Source: Pontederia crassipes
Taxonomy: Eukaryota; Streptophyta; Magnoliopsida; Commelinales; Pontederiaceae
Reading direction: 5' to 3'
Assembly: GCA_030549335.1 (NCBI GenBank)
Contig: CM060197.1
Span: 23,448,501 to 23,512,500, forward strand
DNA: 64,000 bases
Shown: in pieces, positions 10,909 to 22,557 of the stretch
How the letters are laid out: each line of letters starts with the position of its first letter
Numbering within the stretch: the stretch's first letter is position 1
Program-made: the position numbers and the translations under genes
The notes under the pieces: generated by a model
What the model was told of the DNA's origin: nothing
The model's input: only the letters and a program-made list of their open reading frames with translations
Database searches by the model: none

Positions 10909-12218
10909 TGATGCATGGAAAATCATGTATTAGTTTGGGTCATTTGATTAACACTTTAGAATATTTTTATGTTTAAAAAAGAAGAGTTTTGATTTTTTTC
11001 ATATAATTTCATTTAGGTTTGATTTCTACCTAAATCTGGAAATTATTCATGGCAGGATATGAGAAAACGTCGAAATGAAGGGAAGAAAATGTCTCAAACA
11101 GCTCAGATTACTGTCACGGTCGTGACAGTTTCTGTCATGGCTGTGACAGACAATTTCCAGCAAAAATTTGGGTAAATATTTTTTCAGCCTTGACAACCTT
11201 CTGTCACGACCGTGCCGGAGCCTTTCATGGCCGTGACGACGGTCTGTTATGCCGTTTTAAAGTCATTTTTATCCACTTTTTGAATATATTTTCGGTTTCT
11301 TTCCTTGGGAGATAAAAAAACCTATAAAAAGAGGCAGAAGAGGACTTGGAAAAGTATCCCTGGAGCATAATTTTGAAGCTTAGAAATAGGAGAAGCGCGA
11401 GGACAATAGCGAAGCTCTGCCGGAAACTCGAGAGAGGACGCGCTTACCTTATGCTAGAGTCTTTGTTTTCTTTTCCCTACATTTTTATTCCAAATTTGAT
11501 GTTGATTTTCTCAGATTTATTCCTTTATTAGGGTCAACCTAGTTGAACCCTATTTATGTTTTGAAATCTTTCTCAATATTAGTTTGGTTTGAATATTTAA
11601 TAGCATTACAATTTCGTGTTTAATGTTTTCCTTTGATTCTATGATTTATGATTTGATTGTTATATGAGAAGAAGCGATTATTTTTATAATAGTTTCTAGG
11701 ATTGATTTTATTTATTGCATGTCACAATTAGGGAAATCGAAAGAGACCTAATATGTGAAGTTATTAAGGTGACTTGAGAAAGCCCTTATTATTGATTCCG
11801 ATTGAATGCATCTTATGATTTAATTAAATAAATTAAAAACCGAAATGATTAATTTATTTTAATTATTCATAAGATAGTAGTTAAAGCCTGAAACATTAGT
11901 TAACTAATTTTGGGAATTCACTTTATTATTGATTCAACTAATTCTAAGTTAAGAAAATTCATTACATTCTAGTGGTGATAATTAGATGTCTTAATCATCA
12001 AATCATTATTTCTCCAGGTGATCATTTCTTTTATTTTTGTTATTTTCTTTTTATTCACCTCTGAAAATCATATATTTTCTTAATTTCTCAATTAACAAGG
12101 TTAAAATAAAATTTAAGTTATTAACCGTCCTCGTGGGAACGATAATTCTACTTATTCATTTTATTACTTGAACGACTAGTGCACTTGCTAACATTTGATA
12201 TCAATTCTACACGCATCA
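10909..12218 (+). repeat. 5' LTR of the nested Tat/Athila-like element
   Basis: 1310 bp, TGATGC...GCATCA, near-identical to 14597-15917 except in the palindrome-rich block at about 11111-11260. A TATA-like cctataaaaagagg occurs at about 11319-11335, followed by the transcribed-looking half of the LTR. Confidence 0.9.
11111..11260. repeat. Palindrome-rich GC block in the nested 5' LTR
   Basis: Contains repeated near-palindromes with the core gtcacgg(c/t)cgtgac: ctgtcacggtcgtgacag, ctgtcatggctgtgacag, ctgtcacgaccgtgcc and tcatggccgtgacga. It lies upstream of the LTR TATA-like motif. The matching block in the 3' LTR (about 14799-14912) has the same core in a different number and arrangement. 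Confidence 0.85.
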
Positions 12219-12220
12219 AA

Positions 12221-12243
12221 TTTTTTGTGCCGTTGCCGGGAAT
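12221..12243 (+). other. Primer binding site region of the nested element
   Basis: The sequence tttttgtgccgttgccgggaat follows the 5' LTR directly and resembles the conserved Tat/Athila sequence tttggcgccgttgccgggga with small changes. Confidence 0.65.
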
Positions 12244-12358
12244 GTGTTTAATAATTTTTATTTTTTATTTTATTTGTTATTTGAGAGCTTTTATTTTTCT
12301 CTTAAATTCCACGCAGATTCTTATTAATTCATATACTTTCATATATTTTTTATTTTGT

Positions 12359-13003
12359 ATGGCCAAGAAATATTTTCGAAAGACAATTCAGAATGACAAC
12401 AAAACCAAAGACTATGAGAGATTATTATTTGGAAGCTTAAAGAAAGATGATGAGGATCATGAAGTACAAATATCACAACTTGCAAATAACAGTATCCCAC
12501 TCATTCCCATGGTACAAGGAAATTCTTCTATTGAAGATAGAATGTTAAAGTTCATAACAATGACTGAAGAAAAATTTTAACTTCAAGAAAAAGCCTTTAT
12601 GAAGTTGTTGGGACAAGTAGAGCAATTGGAGGCTAAGATTCAAGTGAAAAATGATATTCCTCCATCCACCCAGTTAGAGTCAAATTCCAACATCGAGGAA
12701 AAGTTGTGCCAATTGATTGGAGTTATAGAGAAAAGATTTATCCTACAAGATCAACTCATTAACAATCTACAATCACAGTTGGCACAGTTGAAGGATCAAC
12801 AACCAGTTATTATTTCTTCTCCTCCTCAATCCCCAAATTTTAATATTAAGTTTGATATCTTGCAGACAAAATTTCAGACATTGGAGAAGAAAGTGGAGTT
12901 GGCTTCTCATATTACTTATCCCTCGGGGGATAATATTTTGGATAAGTCTGTACCTATTATATGCCCATGTCACTTGCAATATTTTAATCCAGAAAAAAGA
13001 TGA
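12359..13003 (+). pseudogene. Gag-like reading frame of the nested element, with one in-frame stop
   Basis: A frame starting MAKKYFRKTIQNDNKTK at 12359 runs to TAA at 12578-12580 and continues in the same frame from 12581 to 13003, so one stop codon interrupts a frame of about 215 codons. The product is rich in Gln, Glu, Lys and Asn, with coiled-coil-like stretches (KLLGQVEQLEAKIQVKN, QLINNLQSQLAQLKDQ). No zinc knuckle or catalytic domain is present. It probably derives from the gag N-terminus of a Tat/Athila-like parent, but its family was not recognised from residues alone. Confidence 0.5.
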
Positions 13004-14596
13004 CCGAAAAAGAATTATTATCAAAAGACATGAACTACTCAATGGAGGGTTAAGGAGACAAGTGAATATATTATGGAAGATGGACAAGTGCGAAGAAGAA
13101 ATCCGCCTCCAGAAAGTCCAATAATCATCCCTCCATTACCTCGAAATCATTCATTAATAGAAAGGAACACATCATCATCACCTCATACAGCACAAAATTT
13201 GATGCATTGAAAACCCAAGGATCAAGCTCCACAAAAAGATTCAGGTACTTCTTTCAAAGTGGAGGGACAATGCTTCGAGAATTACATTAGATGTAAGATG
13301 GAAAAAGTCACTTTGAATCCCTTCCAGATACTTGAGGTAACAAAAGGGTAAAAGTCAAGCTAATGACTATAACTTAGAACTACTTCTAAATCTTTGTCCA
13401 CTTAGTTTTTAGCATTAATATTTGAGCTTTTAGTTTAGTTTAGCATTACTATTGGATCCTTTAATTTAGATTAGTTAACATTGGAAGTTTAGTTTAACAA
13501 TTTTTTTAGCATATTGCTCCTAGAAGAATCAGAAACGGTCGTGATAATTCTGAAACAACAACCATGTTCGGACCATGCCGAAAGAAGCAACGTAACCGAC
13601 CTAGAAATCATCAGGTTGTCTCTGCTCCTTTTGCATTTTATTATTATTATTTTGTAGTTTTCATGTGCACTGGCCTAACACTAGGGCAGTGTCAGGTTCA
13701 AGCTTGGGGGAGGGACTTGGTCTTGTTTCAGTTGCATGGCATGTCTATTTTGAACATTTTGAGTCTATCATCCTATTTTGTTTGGCATGCATCTAATTAT
13801 GAAAATTTTTAAAAATTTTGTGCCATCTCATTTTCCTTGTTTATTATTTTATTGTTTTTAAGCTTATTTTCATAACATCGCTTAATCTATGAAATTCAAT
13901 CACTGTTTCTTTTTATCGGGTATCACCAGAGTATTGGGATTTGGATTGAGTTTGTTGCTAAGTAGAAGGACTAGCTTTTAAATGATGAATTTCTCTATTA
14001 TTTACTATGATATTAGTCTTGATTATAATTGCATCTCTATTGAAAGCATTAAGTCTTGTTGGAGCTTATAATTATGCTAATTAATTTTAATGTTAAAGTG
14101 AAAACGAAAAGAGAATTAGTTGAGCTCCAACAGTTAAATGAAAAGTATAAAGTACCCTCTAGAACCTTGGTGTGTCCGGATAATTAGATCCGTAGGGGAT
14201 TCTTGCCTGGCGACCTAAGGGCATTTGTTTTGGGATCAGTCGATCAAAAGCCCGTTACATGGACCACTGTGCAATATGGAGGATTACTAAATTCTTAAAG
14301 TGAAAAAAAATCTTAATGATGAAATATGAAATGATAATAGTATGAAAATAAGCTCCTTAAAGACTTGTGGTTCAATATTGATACTCTTATAAGATTGAAT
14401 AATATTATTTGTAGATATGCAGGAAAGACGTTTAAATGCTAAGAATTATGCAAGGCTGGGTATTAGTTGAGAAAAGATACTTTAGTGATGGTCGTGTAAA
14501 AGAACACTGGGAGAAAAGTATTGATTTTGTGATGGAGCCATGTGCTTTATCTGAAATTTGCTTGAGGACAAGCAAAATATTAAGCTTGTGGGTATT
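13004..14596 (+). other. Non-coding 3' interior of the nested element
   Basis: No pol domains are seen. A polypurine-type caagcttgggggaggg lies near 13698-13714, and the DNA after it is AT-rich. The interior ends in a purine-rich tract just before the 3' LTR at 14597. Confidence 0.6.
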
Positions 14597-15917
14597 TGAT
14601 GCACGAAAAATCATGTATTAGTTTGGGTCATTTGATGAACACTTTAGAATGTTTTTATATTTAGAAAAGAAGAGTTTTGATTTATTTTCATATAATTTCA
14701 TTTAGATTTGATTTCTAGCTAAATCTGGAAATTATTCATGGCAGGATATGAGAAAACATTGAAATGAAGGGAAGAAAATGCCTCAAACAGCTCAGAAGAC
14801 TGTCACGGCCATGACAGTTCTGGTCATGGCCGTGACAAAAAGATTCAGCAAGCAAAAGCCAAGTTACTGTCACGGCCGTGACAGTTTCTGTCATGGCCGT
14901 GGCAGACAATTTCCAGTAGAAATTTGGCCATTTTAAAGTCATTTTTATCCACTTTTTGAATATATTTTTGGTTTCTTTTCTTGGGAGACGAGAAAACCTA
15001 TAAAAGGAGGTAGAATAGGGCTTGAAAAAGCATCCATGGAGCATAATTTTAAAGCCTAGAAAGAGGGGAAGTGCGAGGACATTAGCGAAGCTCTGCCAGA
15101 AACTCGAGAGAGGACGCGCTTAGCCTATGCTAGAGTTTTTATTTTCTTTTCTCTACATTTTTATTTCATATTTGATGTTGATTTTCTCATATTTATTCCT
15201 TTATTAGGGTCATCCTAGTTGAACCCTATTTATGTTTTGAAATCTTTCTCAATATTAGTTTGGTTTGAATCTTTAATAGCATTGCAATTTCGTGTTTAAT
15301 GTTTTCCTTTGATTCCATGATTTATGATTTGATTTTTATCTGAGAAGTGATTATTTTCATAATAGTTTCTAGAATTGATTTTATTTATTGCATGCCACAA
15401 TTAGGGAAATCGAAAGAGACCTAATTTATGAAGTTATTAAGGTGACTTGAGAAAGCCCTTAATATTGATTCCGAGTGCATCTTATGATTTAATTAAATAA
15501 ATTAAAAACCGAAAGGATTAATTTATTTTAATTATTCATAAGATAGTAGTTAAAGCCTGAAACATTGGTTAACTAATTTTGGAAATTCACTTTGTTATTG
15601 ATTCAACTAATTCTAAGTTAAGAAAATTCATTACATTCTAGTGGTGATAATTAGATGTCTTAATCATCGAATCATTATTTTTCCAGGTGATCATTTCTTT
15701 TATTTTTGTTATTTTCTTTTTATTCACCTCTGAAAATCATATATTTTCTTAATTTCTCAATTAACAAGGTTATATTTTCTTAATTTCTCAATTAACAAGG
15801 TTAAAATAAAATTTAAGTTATTAACCGTCCTCGTGGGAACGATAATCTACTCATTCACTTTATTACTTGAACTACTAGTGCACTTGCTAACATTTACCAT
15901 CAATTTTACACGCATCA
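14597..15917 (+). repeat. 3' LTR of the nested Tat/Athila-like element
   Basis: 1321 bp, nearly identical to the 5' LTR. Two visible differences stand out: a changed palindrome block (about 14799-14912) and a local duplication of tatattttcttaatttctc plus neighbouring bases near 15740-15800. Ends ACGCATCA, followed by the GCATT target duplication. Confidence 0.9.
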
Positions 15918-15965
15918 GCATTCCTTGATGGATTAATTCGAGCGGCGCAAAATTTCCAAAGGAAC

Positions 15966-16517
15966 AATGAACCGGATTACTCAGAGGTTCCTAAGCCTCC
16001 AACATCCAAAGTTTGATGAAGAAGGAGAGCCAGAGTTGGACGAATCATGGATTGAAGAGATAGAGATATTTTCAAAGTTATGGAATGTCCCGGAGACCGT
16101 AAGGTGATGTATGCTACACATCGCCTTTGCAGCCAAGCTAAAGTATGGTGGAAGTCACTCTTGAAGACTACTTTCGAGAGTGAGGAAGATGTTGATTGGG
16201 AGAGCTTCGTGGAAGTGTTCGAGGCTCGCTTCTTCCCAGATCATATTAAGAAAAAGAAAAGGGACGAATTTCTCAATGTTGTGCAAGGCAACATGATGGT
16301 GGATCTATACTTAAACACATTTCTAAGGTTAGAAAATTATGGAGAGCTCAATGAAAATGAACTTAGAAGGACCAAGATGTTCATTAATGGTTTGCATTCC
16401 GGATTGCAACCTTGGGTGAGGAGTGGTCGTTGTACCACCATGAAGGATGCGGTAGAACTTGCCGCCGTACATGAGGGGAAGTACAAAGAAATGATGAGGG
16501 GAAGTACAAAGAAATGA
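15966..16517 (+). pseudogene. Tekay-like gag (capsid part), frameshifted
   Basis: From 15966 one frame reads MNRITQRFLSLQHPKFDEE and ELDESWIEEIEIFSKL. Near 16085 the frame shifts and 16080-16517 continues with MECPGDRKVMYATHRLCS, AKVWWKSLL, WESFVEVFEARFFPD and ELRRTKMFINGLH. This is the retrotransposon gag pattern (a W..I..IF segment, then the YA..L...A..WW block). In a working element the product would form the virus-like particle. The upstream start was separated by the nested insertion. Confidence 0.8.
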
Positions 16518-16520
16518 TGA

Positions 16521-16790
16521 GTGCTAAAGGAAAAGCAATCAAGAAGTAACGAAGGAAAAGTTCAAGGGAAGAGCCTAAGGAAAGCTCCTTATCATTCTCC
16601 AAAGAAGGGGGAGCAAGGAAAAGGTGCATGTGACCATTGTGGTAGATATCATCCCGACAAATGTCGCATGAAGGCCGGGACATGCTTACATAAGGGATTG
16701 CCCAGAGAAGAGTGGAAACAATCGCAACAAAGGGAAGATGGCGATGGATCCACCAAGGGCCCCGGCAAGAGTGTTTGTCATATAAGTTGA
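16521..16790 (+). pseudogene. Gag zinc-knuckle region of the Tekay-like element
   Basis: The reading frame is basic and holds CDHCGRYHPDKCRMKAGTC, matching the C-x2-C-x4-H-x4-C knuckle with the extra His/Cys spacing usual in Del/Tekay gag. It lies just downstream of the capsid part, after a stop at about 16518. It would bind element RNA during packaging. Confidence 0.7.
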
Positions 16791-16812
16791 TGAAGCCATC
16801 TAAGCAAATGAT

Positions 16813-17088
16813 GTGATCCAAGGTAATATTCTAAATGTCGGACAATATGCAAATGTTCTTTTCGATTCGGGTGCAACACATTCCTTCATATCTCATGCAT
16901 TTGCTAGCATGCTAGAAGTAAGGCCTCTAGTTACTAATTGTCAACTAGAAGTAGTGACTCCCACCGGAATGGTAGCCACTAGGAGATATATCCCCAATGT
17001 ATCTATAGAAATATATAGGAAGAATTTTCCAAGTGATCTTATATTGCTTCCTATGATAGATTATAATGTAATCTTAGGGATGGATTGA
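16813..17088 (+). pseudogene. Tekay-like aspartic protease
   Basis: The frame contains NVLFDSGATHSFIS, the conserved DSGA catalytic loop of retroelement proteases, followed by a hydrophobic strand (LPMIDYNVILGMD) that matches the usual D-x-I-LGMD end. The next codon is a stop (TGA at 17089 where W is expected in the L-G-M-D-W-L motif), so the link to reverse transcriptase is broken. In an active element it would cleave the Gag-Pol polyprotein. Confidence 0.85.
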
Positions 17089-17109
17089 TTATCCTATAAT
17101 GATGCTCAC

Positions 17110-17994
17110 ATGTATTGCAAAAAAAAGAAAATTTTTATAGGCGACCCTCATGCAAAACCCATGATGATTCGAAGAATTCCCTCCAAGGAAGTCAAAGTGC
17201 TAATTTCAGCAACTAACACAAGCAAGATGATCAAAAAAGGGGCAAGAGGATTTTTGACAAGTGTCATCAAGACGGATTCACAATCCAAGGCACTCGAATC
17301 CTTGGATGTGGTAAAAGAATATCCCAATGTCTTTCCAAAAGATATTGCGAGATTGCCACCAAGAAGGGAATTTGAGTTCAATATTGAACTACTTTTGGGT
17401 ATCGCGTCCATTTTGAAACCGCCCTACCGAATGGCCCCGGCGGAGATGCACAAATTGAAGACCCAATTGCAAGAGCTTTTGAACAAGGAATTTATTAGGC
17501 CAAGTGTCTCACCATGGGACACACCAATGCTTTTTGTCAAGAAAAAGGATGTCTCTTTAAGATTATGCATCGATTACCGAATGCTCAATAAGATGACGGT
17601 AAAGAACAAGTATCCCTTACCAAGAATTGACGATCTTTTTGATCAATTATCGTCAGCGTCAATTTTCTCCAAGATCGACCTAAGGAGTGACTACCACCAA
17701 TTAAGGATAGCCGAGCAAGATGTTTTCAAGACGACATTTCGTTCAATGTATGGACATTATAAATTTTTGGTTATGCCTTTTGGACTAACGAATGCGCCCG
17801 GCGCATTCATAGATTTGATGAATAAGGTTTTTCGTCCATACTTGGACAAAGTTGTGACCGTATTTGTGGATGACATACTCATCTACTCATCAAGCTCGGA
17901 AGAGCATCAAGAACATCTTCGCATTGTATTGGAAATCTTAAGAAGAAACAAGCTCTACGCCAAATTTTCTAAGTGTGAATTTTGGCTTGAATAA
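17110..17994 (+). pseudogene. Tekay-like reverse transcriptase
   Basis: The longest uninterrupted piece of pol (294 codons). Visible motifs are [62 protein letters not shown] and [10 protein letters not shown]. The last is the FVDD form of the catalytic YxDD box. The frame stops at TAA (17992-17994), where an FLG.VVS-type sequence should follow; that sequence continues at 17998 in a neighbouring frame. Domain order and motif spelling are those of Ty3/Gypsy chromoviruses. Confidence 0.9.
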
Positions 17995-17997
17995 GTA

Positions 17998-18640
17998 ATG
18001 TTTCTTAGACATATTGTATCAAGGCATGAAGTGGCCGTGGATCCGACTAAAGTTGAAGCAGTTACTAATTGGAGTAGACCAAAGAATGTGACCAAAATTA
18101 GAAGCTTCTTGGGACTTGCCGGATATTATAGAAGGTTTATCCAAGATTTCTCCAAAATAGCCGCACATATGACAAAGTTGACAAAAAAGGAGAGAAGTTT
18201 ATATGGTCACAAGAATGTGAAGCAAGCTTCCAAGAACTCAAGAGAAGACTCACCACGGCATCAATCCTAATCATTCCATCGGAAAGTGGAGGCTATGTCA
18301 TTTATAGTGATGCTTGTGGTACCAGATTAGGTTGTGTGCTTATGCAACATGGCAAAGTGATTGCATATGCTTCACGACAATTGAAGAAGAATGAAGTCAA
18401 CTATCCAACTTATGACTTAGAGCTGGCGGTGGTATTCACATTGAAGACATGACGCCCTTATTTGTATAGTGAAGATTTTGAAGTGTCACGGATCATAAGA
18501 GCTTAAAGTATGTGTTCTCCCAAAAGAAGTTGAACATGAGGCAAAAAGATGGCTTGAGTTCCTTAAGAATTATGAGTTTGCTATATTGTACTACTTCGGG
18601 AAGGCAAATGTAGTAGCCGATGCACTAAGCCGCAAGTGGA
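17998..18640 (+). pseudogene. Tekay-like connection and RNase H domains, frameshifted
   Basis: 17998-18270 gives [40 protein letters not shown] and the start of the RNase H region. Shifted frames after 18280 give [25 protein letters not shown] and a decayed DHKSLKY and LEFLKNYEF. Several frame changes and stops show it is inactive. Confidence 0.8.
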
Positions 18641-19798
18641 AAAGATCATTTGGATGTTTGAGTGTACACAAGTCTAATCTCGTAAAAAGTATAGTGCAAT
18701 GGGCCCAAGCATTTGTGGTCGAAGGATCATAGCTCATCATGTGATCGAATCAAGCTTAGTGAGATTATTGAAACTTAAAGAAGAGAACCGGAATATGCAA
18801 GAATGATTAATGTATGCAAAAGGGAAAGGAATCACTTCAAGTATGACAAAAATGGAGCAATTAGGTATAAGAATCGTTTGTGAGTACCAAAAGATAAAGC
18901 ACTAAGAAGAGAGATTTTGAATGAGTATCATAAGTCCGAATTCTCCATTCATCCCGGAAGTACTAGTGCAAGAACTTGCAAAGGAATTTTTGATGGGAAG
19001 ACATAAAGAAGAAAGTGGCCAAGTATGTAGCTAAGTATATAGTTTGCCAACAAGTCAAGATTGAACACCGAAGGCCTTGTGGCAAGTTACAACCCTTACC
19101 TATTCCGGAATGGAAATGACAAAGTATCTTTATGCACGTTGTAGTAAGACTACCTCGAACCCCGAAAGGACATGATGCAATTTGAGTTATAGTGGACCGG
19201 TTGACAAAGTCGGCTCATTTTATTTCTATGAAAGTGAGTCAATCTATGGAAAGCATGGTAGAGCTATATGTGAATGAAATTTTCCATTTGCACGGAATTT
19301 CGACATCTATTATTTCGGATAGAGATCCAAAATCTACTTCAAGATTTTGAAAAGGTCTCCAAAATATTTTTGGAACAAGGCTAAATTTTAGCACGATGTT
19401 TCATCCTCAAATCAATGGCCAAATTGAAAGAACAATTCAAACTCTTGAAGACATGCTTAGAGCTTGTGCCTTAAATTGGCATAGAAATTGAGATGACCAC
19501 CTTCCTTTGATGGAATTTGCCTATAATAATAGTTATCACTCTAGCTTCAAGATGACACCATTTGAAGCCTTGTATGGAAGGCCGTGTCGCTCTCCGATAT
19601 GTTGAAGTGAAACCAGAGAAGAAAGATACCTCAGACCAGATTTGGTTCACATGTATGTTGACAAGGTGGAACTTATCAAGCAAAGAATGCTAGCGGCACA
19701 AAGTAGGCAAAAGAGCTATGCGGATCTAAGAAGAAGAAAGCAACTTTATAAAGTTTGTGACCATGTAATGCTTAAGGTTTCACACAACCAAGGGTGTT
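18641..19798 (+). pseudogene. Tekay-like integrase, heavily decayed
   Basis: Recognisable pieces in changing frames: a zinc-binding HHCC remnant near 18950-19080 (ending CQQVKIEHRRPCG), VDRLTKSAHFI near 19195, SIISDRDP-like near 19310, FHPQINGQIERTIQ near 19400, and [15 protein letters not shown] near 19500. This is the usual order for a Gypsy integrase core. Many stops are present. Confidence 0.8.
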
Positions 19799-20176
19799 AT
19801 GAGATTTAGCAAGAAAGGAAAGTTGACTCCAAGATATATTGGACCTTTTGAAATTCTAGAGAAAGTTGGAGAAGCGGCTTATAAGTTAGCACTATTACCT
19901 TCTTATGCAAGAGTTCATAATGTCTTTCATGTGTCAATACTCCGAAAGTATGTTCATGATGAAGCAAATGTGATTCGGATTGAAGAGCCGAATATCAAGA
20001 AATATTTAACATATGTGAAACAACCTATAGAGATTATAGATTATCAAGTAAAGCACCTAAAAAACAAGATCATATCTATGATCAAAGTGACATGGAAGCA
20101 CCATCACGGACAAGAAGCTACATGGGAACTAGAAGAGAAAATGCGAGAGAAGTTTCCGAAACTTTTCGGTAAGTAA
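19799..20176 (+). pseudogene. Integrase C-terminus with chromodomain-like end
   Basis: The 125-codon frame begins MRFSKKGKLTPRYIGPFEIL and holds VGEAAYKLALLP and VFHVSILRKYV, the conserved GPF/Y module. It ends with IIDYQVKHLKNK, VTWKHHHGQEATWELEEKM and FPKLF. That tail matches the C-terminal chromodomain of Tekay/Del elements (a W..H....ATWE pattern). In active chromoviruses it guides integration to particular chromatin. Confidence 0.85.
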
Positions 20177-20208
20177 TTTAAGATTTACTAAAATTCGAGA
20201 ACGAATTT

Positions 20209-20227
20209 TTATTTAAGAGGATTAGGT
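20209..20227 (+). other. Polypurine tract before the 3' LTR
   Basis: The sequence tttaagaggattaggt directly precedes the LTR start TGTAACATTC at 20228. It is a mutated form of the G-rich tract usual at this site. Confidence 0.5.
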
Positions 20228-22557
20228 TGTAACATTCTAAATGAAATGAAAAAAGGAGAAAGAAACCAAAAGGAGTCCACTGCCGCACCGAGCCCATGAA
20301 GCCCAACACCATAAGTCACTAACCTAAAAGCAATGCTTTCTTTATCTCCCCACCTACTACATGTCGACTGCAAAGCTAAAACCCCATAAACTGCTGCAGT
20401 TCTCTCACTCTTTCCCCAAGTTTCACACGACACCTCATTTTCACTCAATCTTTCTCTCTCCACCCTCTCTCTCTCGGACAGCAACAACACCTCCAAAAGG
20501 GCTACAGTAAGAACGTCTTCCTCTCTAATCACTTCAATTTGCAAGCCACTCATCCCCACCCTCATTACTATAGCAGCATCATTAGTGCTCGTGACAACAC
20601 TAATTAGGAGGGAGAAGGCTCAGTGATCACTAGAAAGAGGAAGGAAAGGAGGAAAAGAAACTAGGTGTTTAAGCTTTAGCAATTCAAGGTATGTTGAAGG
20701 GATCCAAAACCTCTAATCACCCCATAATGATGCTTGTGGCATGAAGAACCAACCATGTGTTCTTGAAGTGATGATTAAGGGACATTCATATTAGCAATAG
20801 TATGCTTCATGTTTTGTTAAGATTAATACTAACCATGTGTAGAAATAGAATGTTCATTGTGATTTATGTTAGCTCATTATGAAATTGCTTAATGCTCATG
20901 TGCTTATGAATGTGATTAGCATGTTAGGTGTCCTTATATGGAAACCCCATGTACCAAGAATATTGATAAATGTTTCATGTGAGGTGTAGAGCAAAATTTG
21001 TGCTCAATATGTTAAAGTATGCATGATTGGAAAGAAAAGAATGTAAAAATATGTGTTCTGTTGGGCGACCGATTCTTTAACGGTCGACCGTTCTAGGAAC
21101 GAATTTGTCTCGACTTCTATCCAACGGTCGTCCGAAACCATTCGGTCGTCCAATGCGGAAGAGTCGTTACTCTCTATAATTAACGATCGACCTAACACCC
21201 AATTTCGATCATCCGAAGGCCTGATAACGGCCGACCGATACCTTAGTGGTTGTCCGATTTAGAGCTCTTTGTAATTAGCAATCGACCCAACGCCCAATTC
21301 AATCGTCCAAAAGACTGATAACGATCGATCGATACCGAAATGATCGTTCGTTACCCGAGTCCGGCGGTCGACCAAAAGTGTAAACGGTCGTTCGTTTAGG
21401 GCTGATGATTCATTATGATTGAATGTTCACACTTAGCATGATTTGAAGTATGTATGATCTTAAATATGGTTAAAATATGTAACATGTATTGAAGGATTGG
21501 ATGTATTGATGAATGTAATTAAAAAATGGATTGACATGAAGGTGTCTTATTGTAATCGTGGAGGGAAATGAAGTCTTCACATGCTAGCATATGTGTCGTA
21601 TTCTCGGGGAAGAATACTTTCAATGGGACAATCGTCCCGACCTAGATAGCCAAGGATCCTCGAATTAACATGATTTTTCCAATTACCAAGATAAGAAGTT
21701 ATCTTAATAAAAATAGAAGATGAAAAGATGATGCAAAGTTGGAAAGTAAAGTCTTAACTTTCCAATGATGACTTGGGACATAAAGATGAAGATGATGATG
21801 AAAGCACAAAAAAGAATGCTAATGTATGTTTCCTTGTCATAAGATGTTAATTAAGAGGATGTTAAGGTAAATCAAGATAAATGATGATATGCCCTAGCAT
21901 AATGATAAGTTATGATATGCTTTGACCTAAAGATTATGAAATTATATGTTAATCTTATCTTACGATGATGATATGTTCATATGCCATATAGTATGTATAA
22001 GTAGCCCATAGCATGCATATGATTTGTGTACGATAATGATAAAATGCATATGTCATGATATGTAGAGATTATGTCATAGGATCATAGCATGCATGTGCCT
22101 CAACACACTCTAACGGGAGAAATCCTCTGCACCGCCATGGATTCATGCAGGTATGAATGAGGCTTACGTTCGACGACGAGAGACTCATGACAGAGACATT
22201 ACACATGGGTTGGTCGGGCTACGACCAAGTTATCTTTTAATCTTTTATATTATGATGATGAACTCATAGTGAGTCAAGTATGTATGGCCTATGGGCCTTG
22301 TAGTCGTCTACTTTCATTTGGACTCATTTATATACTATGAACCCTATGTTGGGTCTTGATGTAGAGCCTATGTGGCCCATGGGTTAGTATTATTATCTTG
22401 AGATTTTATTTACCTATGAAGTCTTTCACTGTTCATGATATTATTATTTTATATTATATTATATTTTCGATGTAAAGTTTTATGAAATTAGGTTATGTAA
22501 AGTGACGCCGCCTTGGATTCGACAACTAAATTGGGATCGAATTTTGGAGACGTTATA
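20228..22557 (+). repeat. 3' LTR of the Tekay-like element (2330 bp)
   Basis: Starts TGTAACATTCTAAATG and ends GGAGACGTTATA (expected TTACA, mutated). Its first 720 and last 120 bases match the 5' LTR. The unshared middle includes the palindrome block at 21060-21400 and a stretch (about 22080-22400, with aacgggagaaatcctctgca) that is also present in the solo LTRs near 31120 and 37640. Confidence 0.9.
21060..21400. repeat. Island of CGGTCGACCG-type palindromic motifs in the LTR
   Basis: At least a dozen close variants of (a)acggtcgaccg or acggtcgtccg occur, for example aacggtcgaccgttc, aacggtcgtccgaaacc, aacgatcgacctaac, aacggccgaccgatacc, aacgatcgatcgatacc, ggcggtcgaccaaaag and aacggtcgttcg. 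They recur every 20-50 bp in otherwise AT-rich DNA. Confidence 0.85.

Larger units (their letters stand above)
10909..15917 (+). mobile_element. Nested non-autonomous Tat/Athila-like LTR element (5.0 kb)
   Basis: Two LTRs of about 1.3 kb start TGATGCA and end ACGCATCA, flanked by the target duplication GCATT (10904-10908 and 15918-15922). The sequence after the 5' LTR, ttttttgtgccgttgccgggaa, resembles the GGCGCCGTTGCCGGGGA primer site typical of Tat/Athila/Ogre elements. Purine-rich caagcttgggggaggg near 13698 and aagcttgtgggtatt before the 3' LTR fit this lineage. The 2.4-kb interior has a gag-like frame but no recognisable protease, reverse transcriptase or integrase, so it must have been mobilised in trans. 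Confidence 0.85.
9803..22557 (+). mobile_element. Ty3/Gypsy chromovirus (Tekay/Del-like) LTR retrotransposon, degenerate, 12.75 kb
   Basis: The element is bounded by LTRs starting TGTAACATTCTAAATGAAA and flanked by the 5-bp target duplication GATCT (9798-9802 and 22558-22562). Order on the plus strand: 5' LTR, tRNA-Met-type primer site, gag, zinc knuckle, aspartic protease, reverse transcriptase, RNase H, integrase, a C-terminal chromodomain-like end, polypurine tract, 3' LTR. The chromodomain position after integrase and the domain order place it among chromoviruses, most like Tekay/Del. Stops and frameshifts occur throughout, so it is not autonomous. Gag is split by the nested element at 10909-15917. 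The insertion split copy B of the duplicated segment. Confidence 0.9.
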
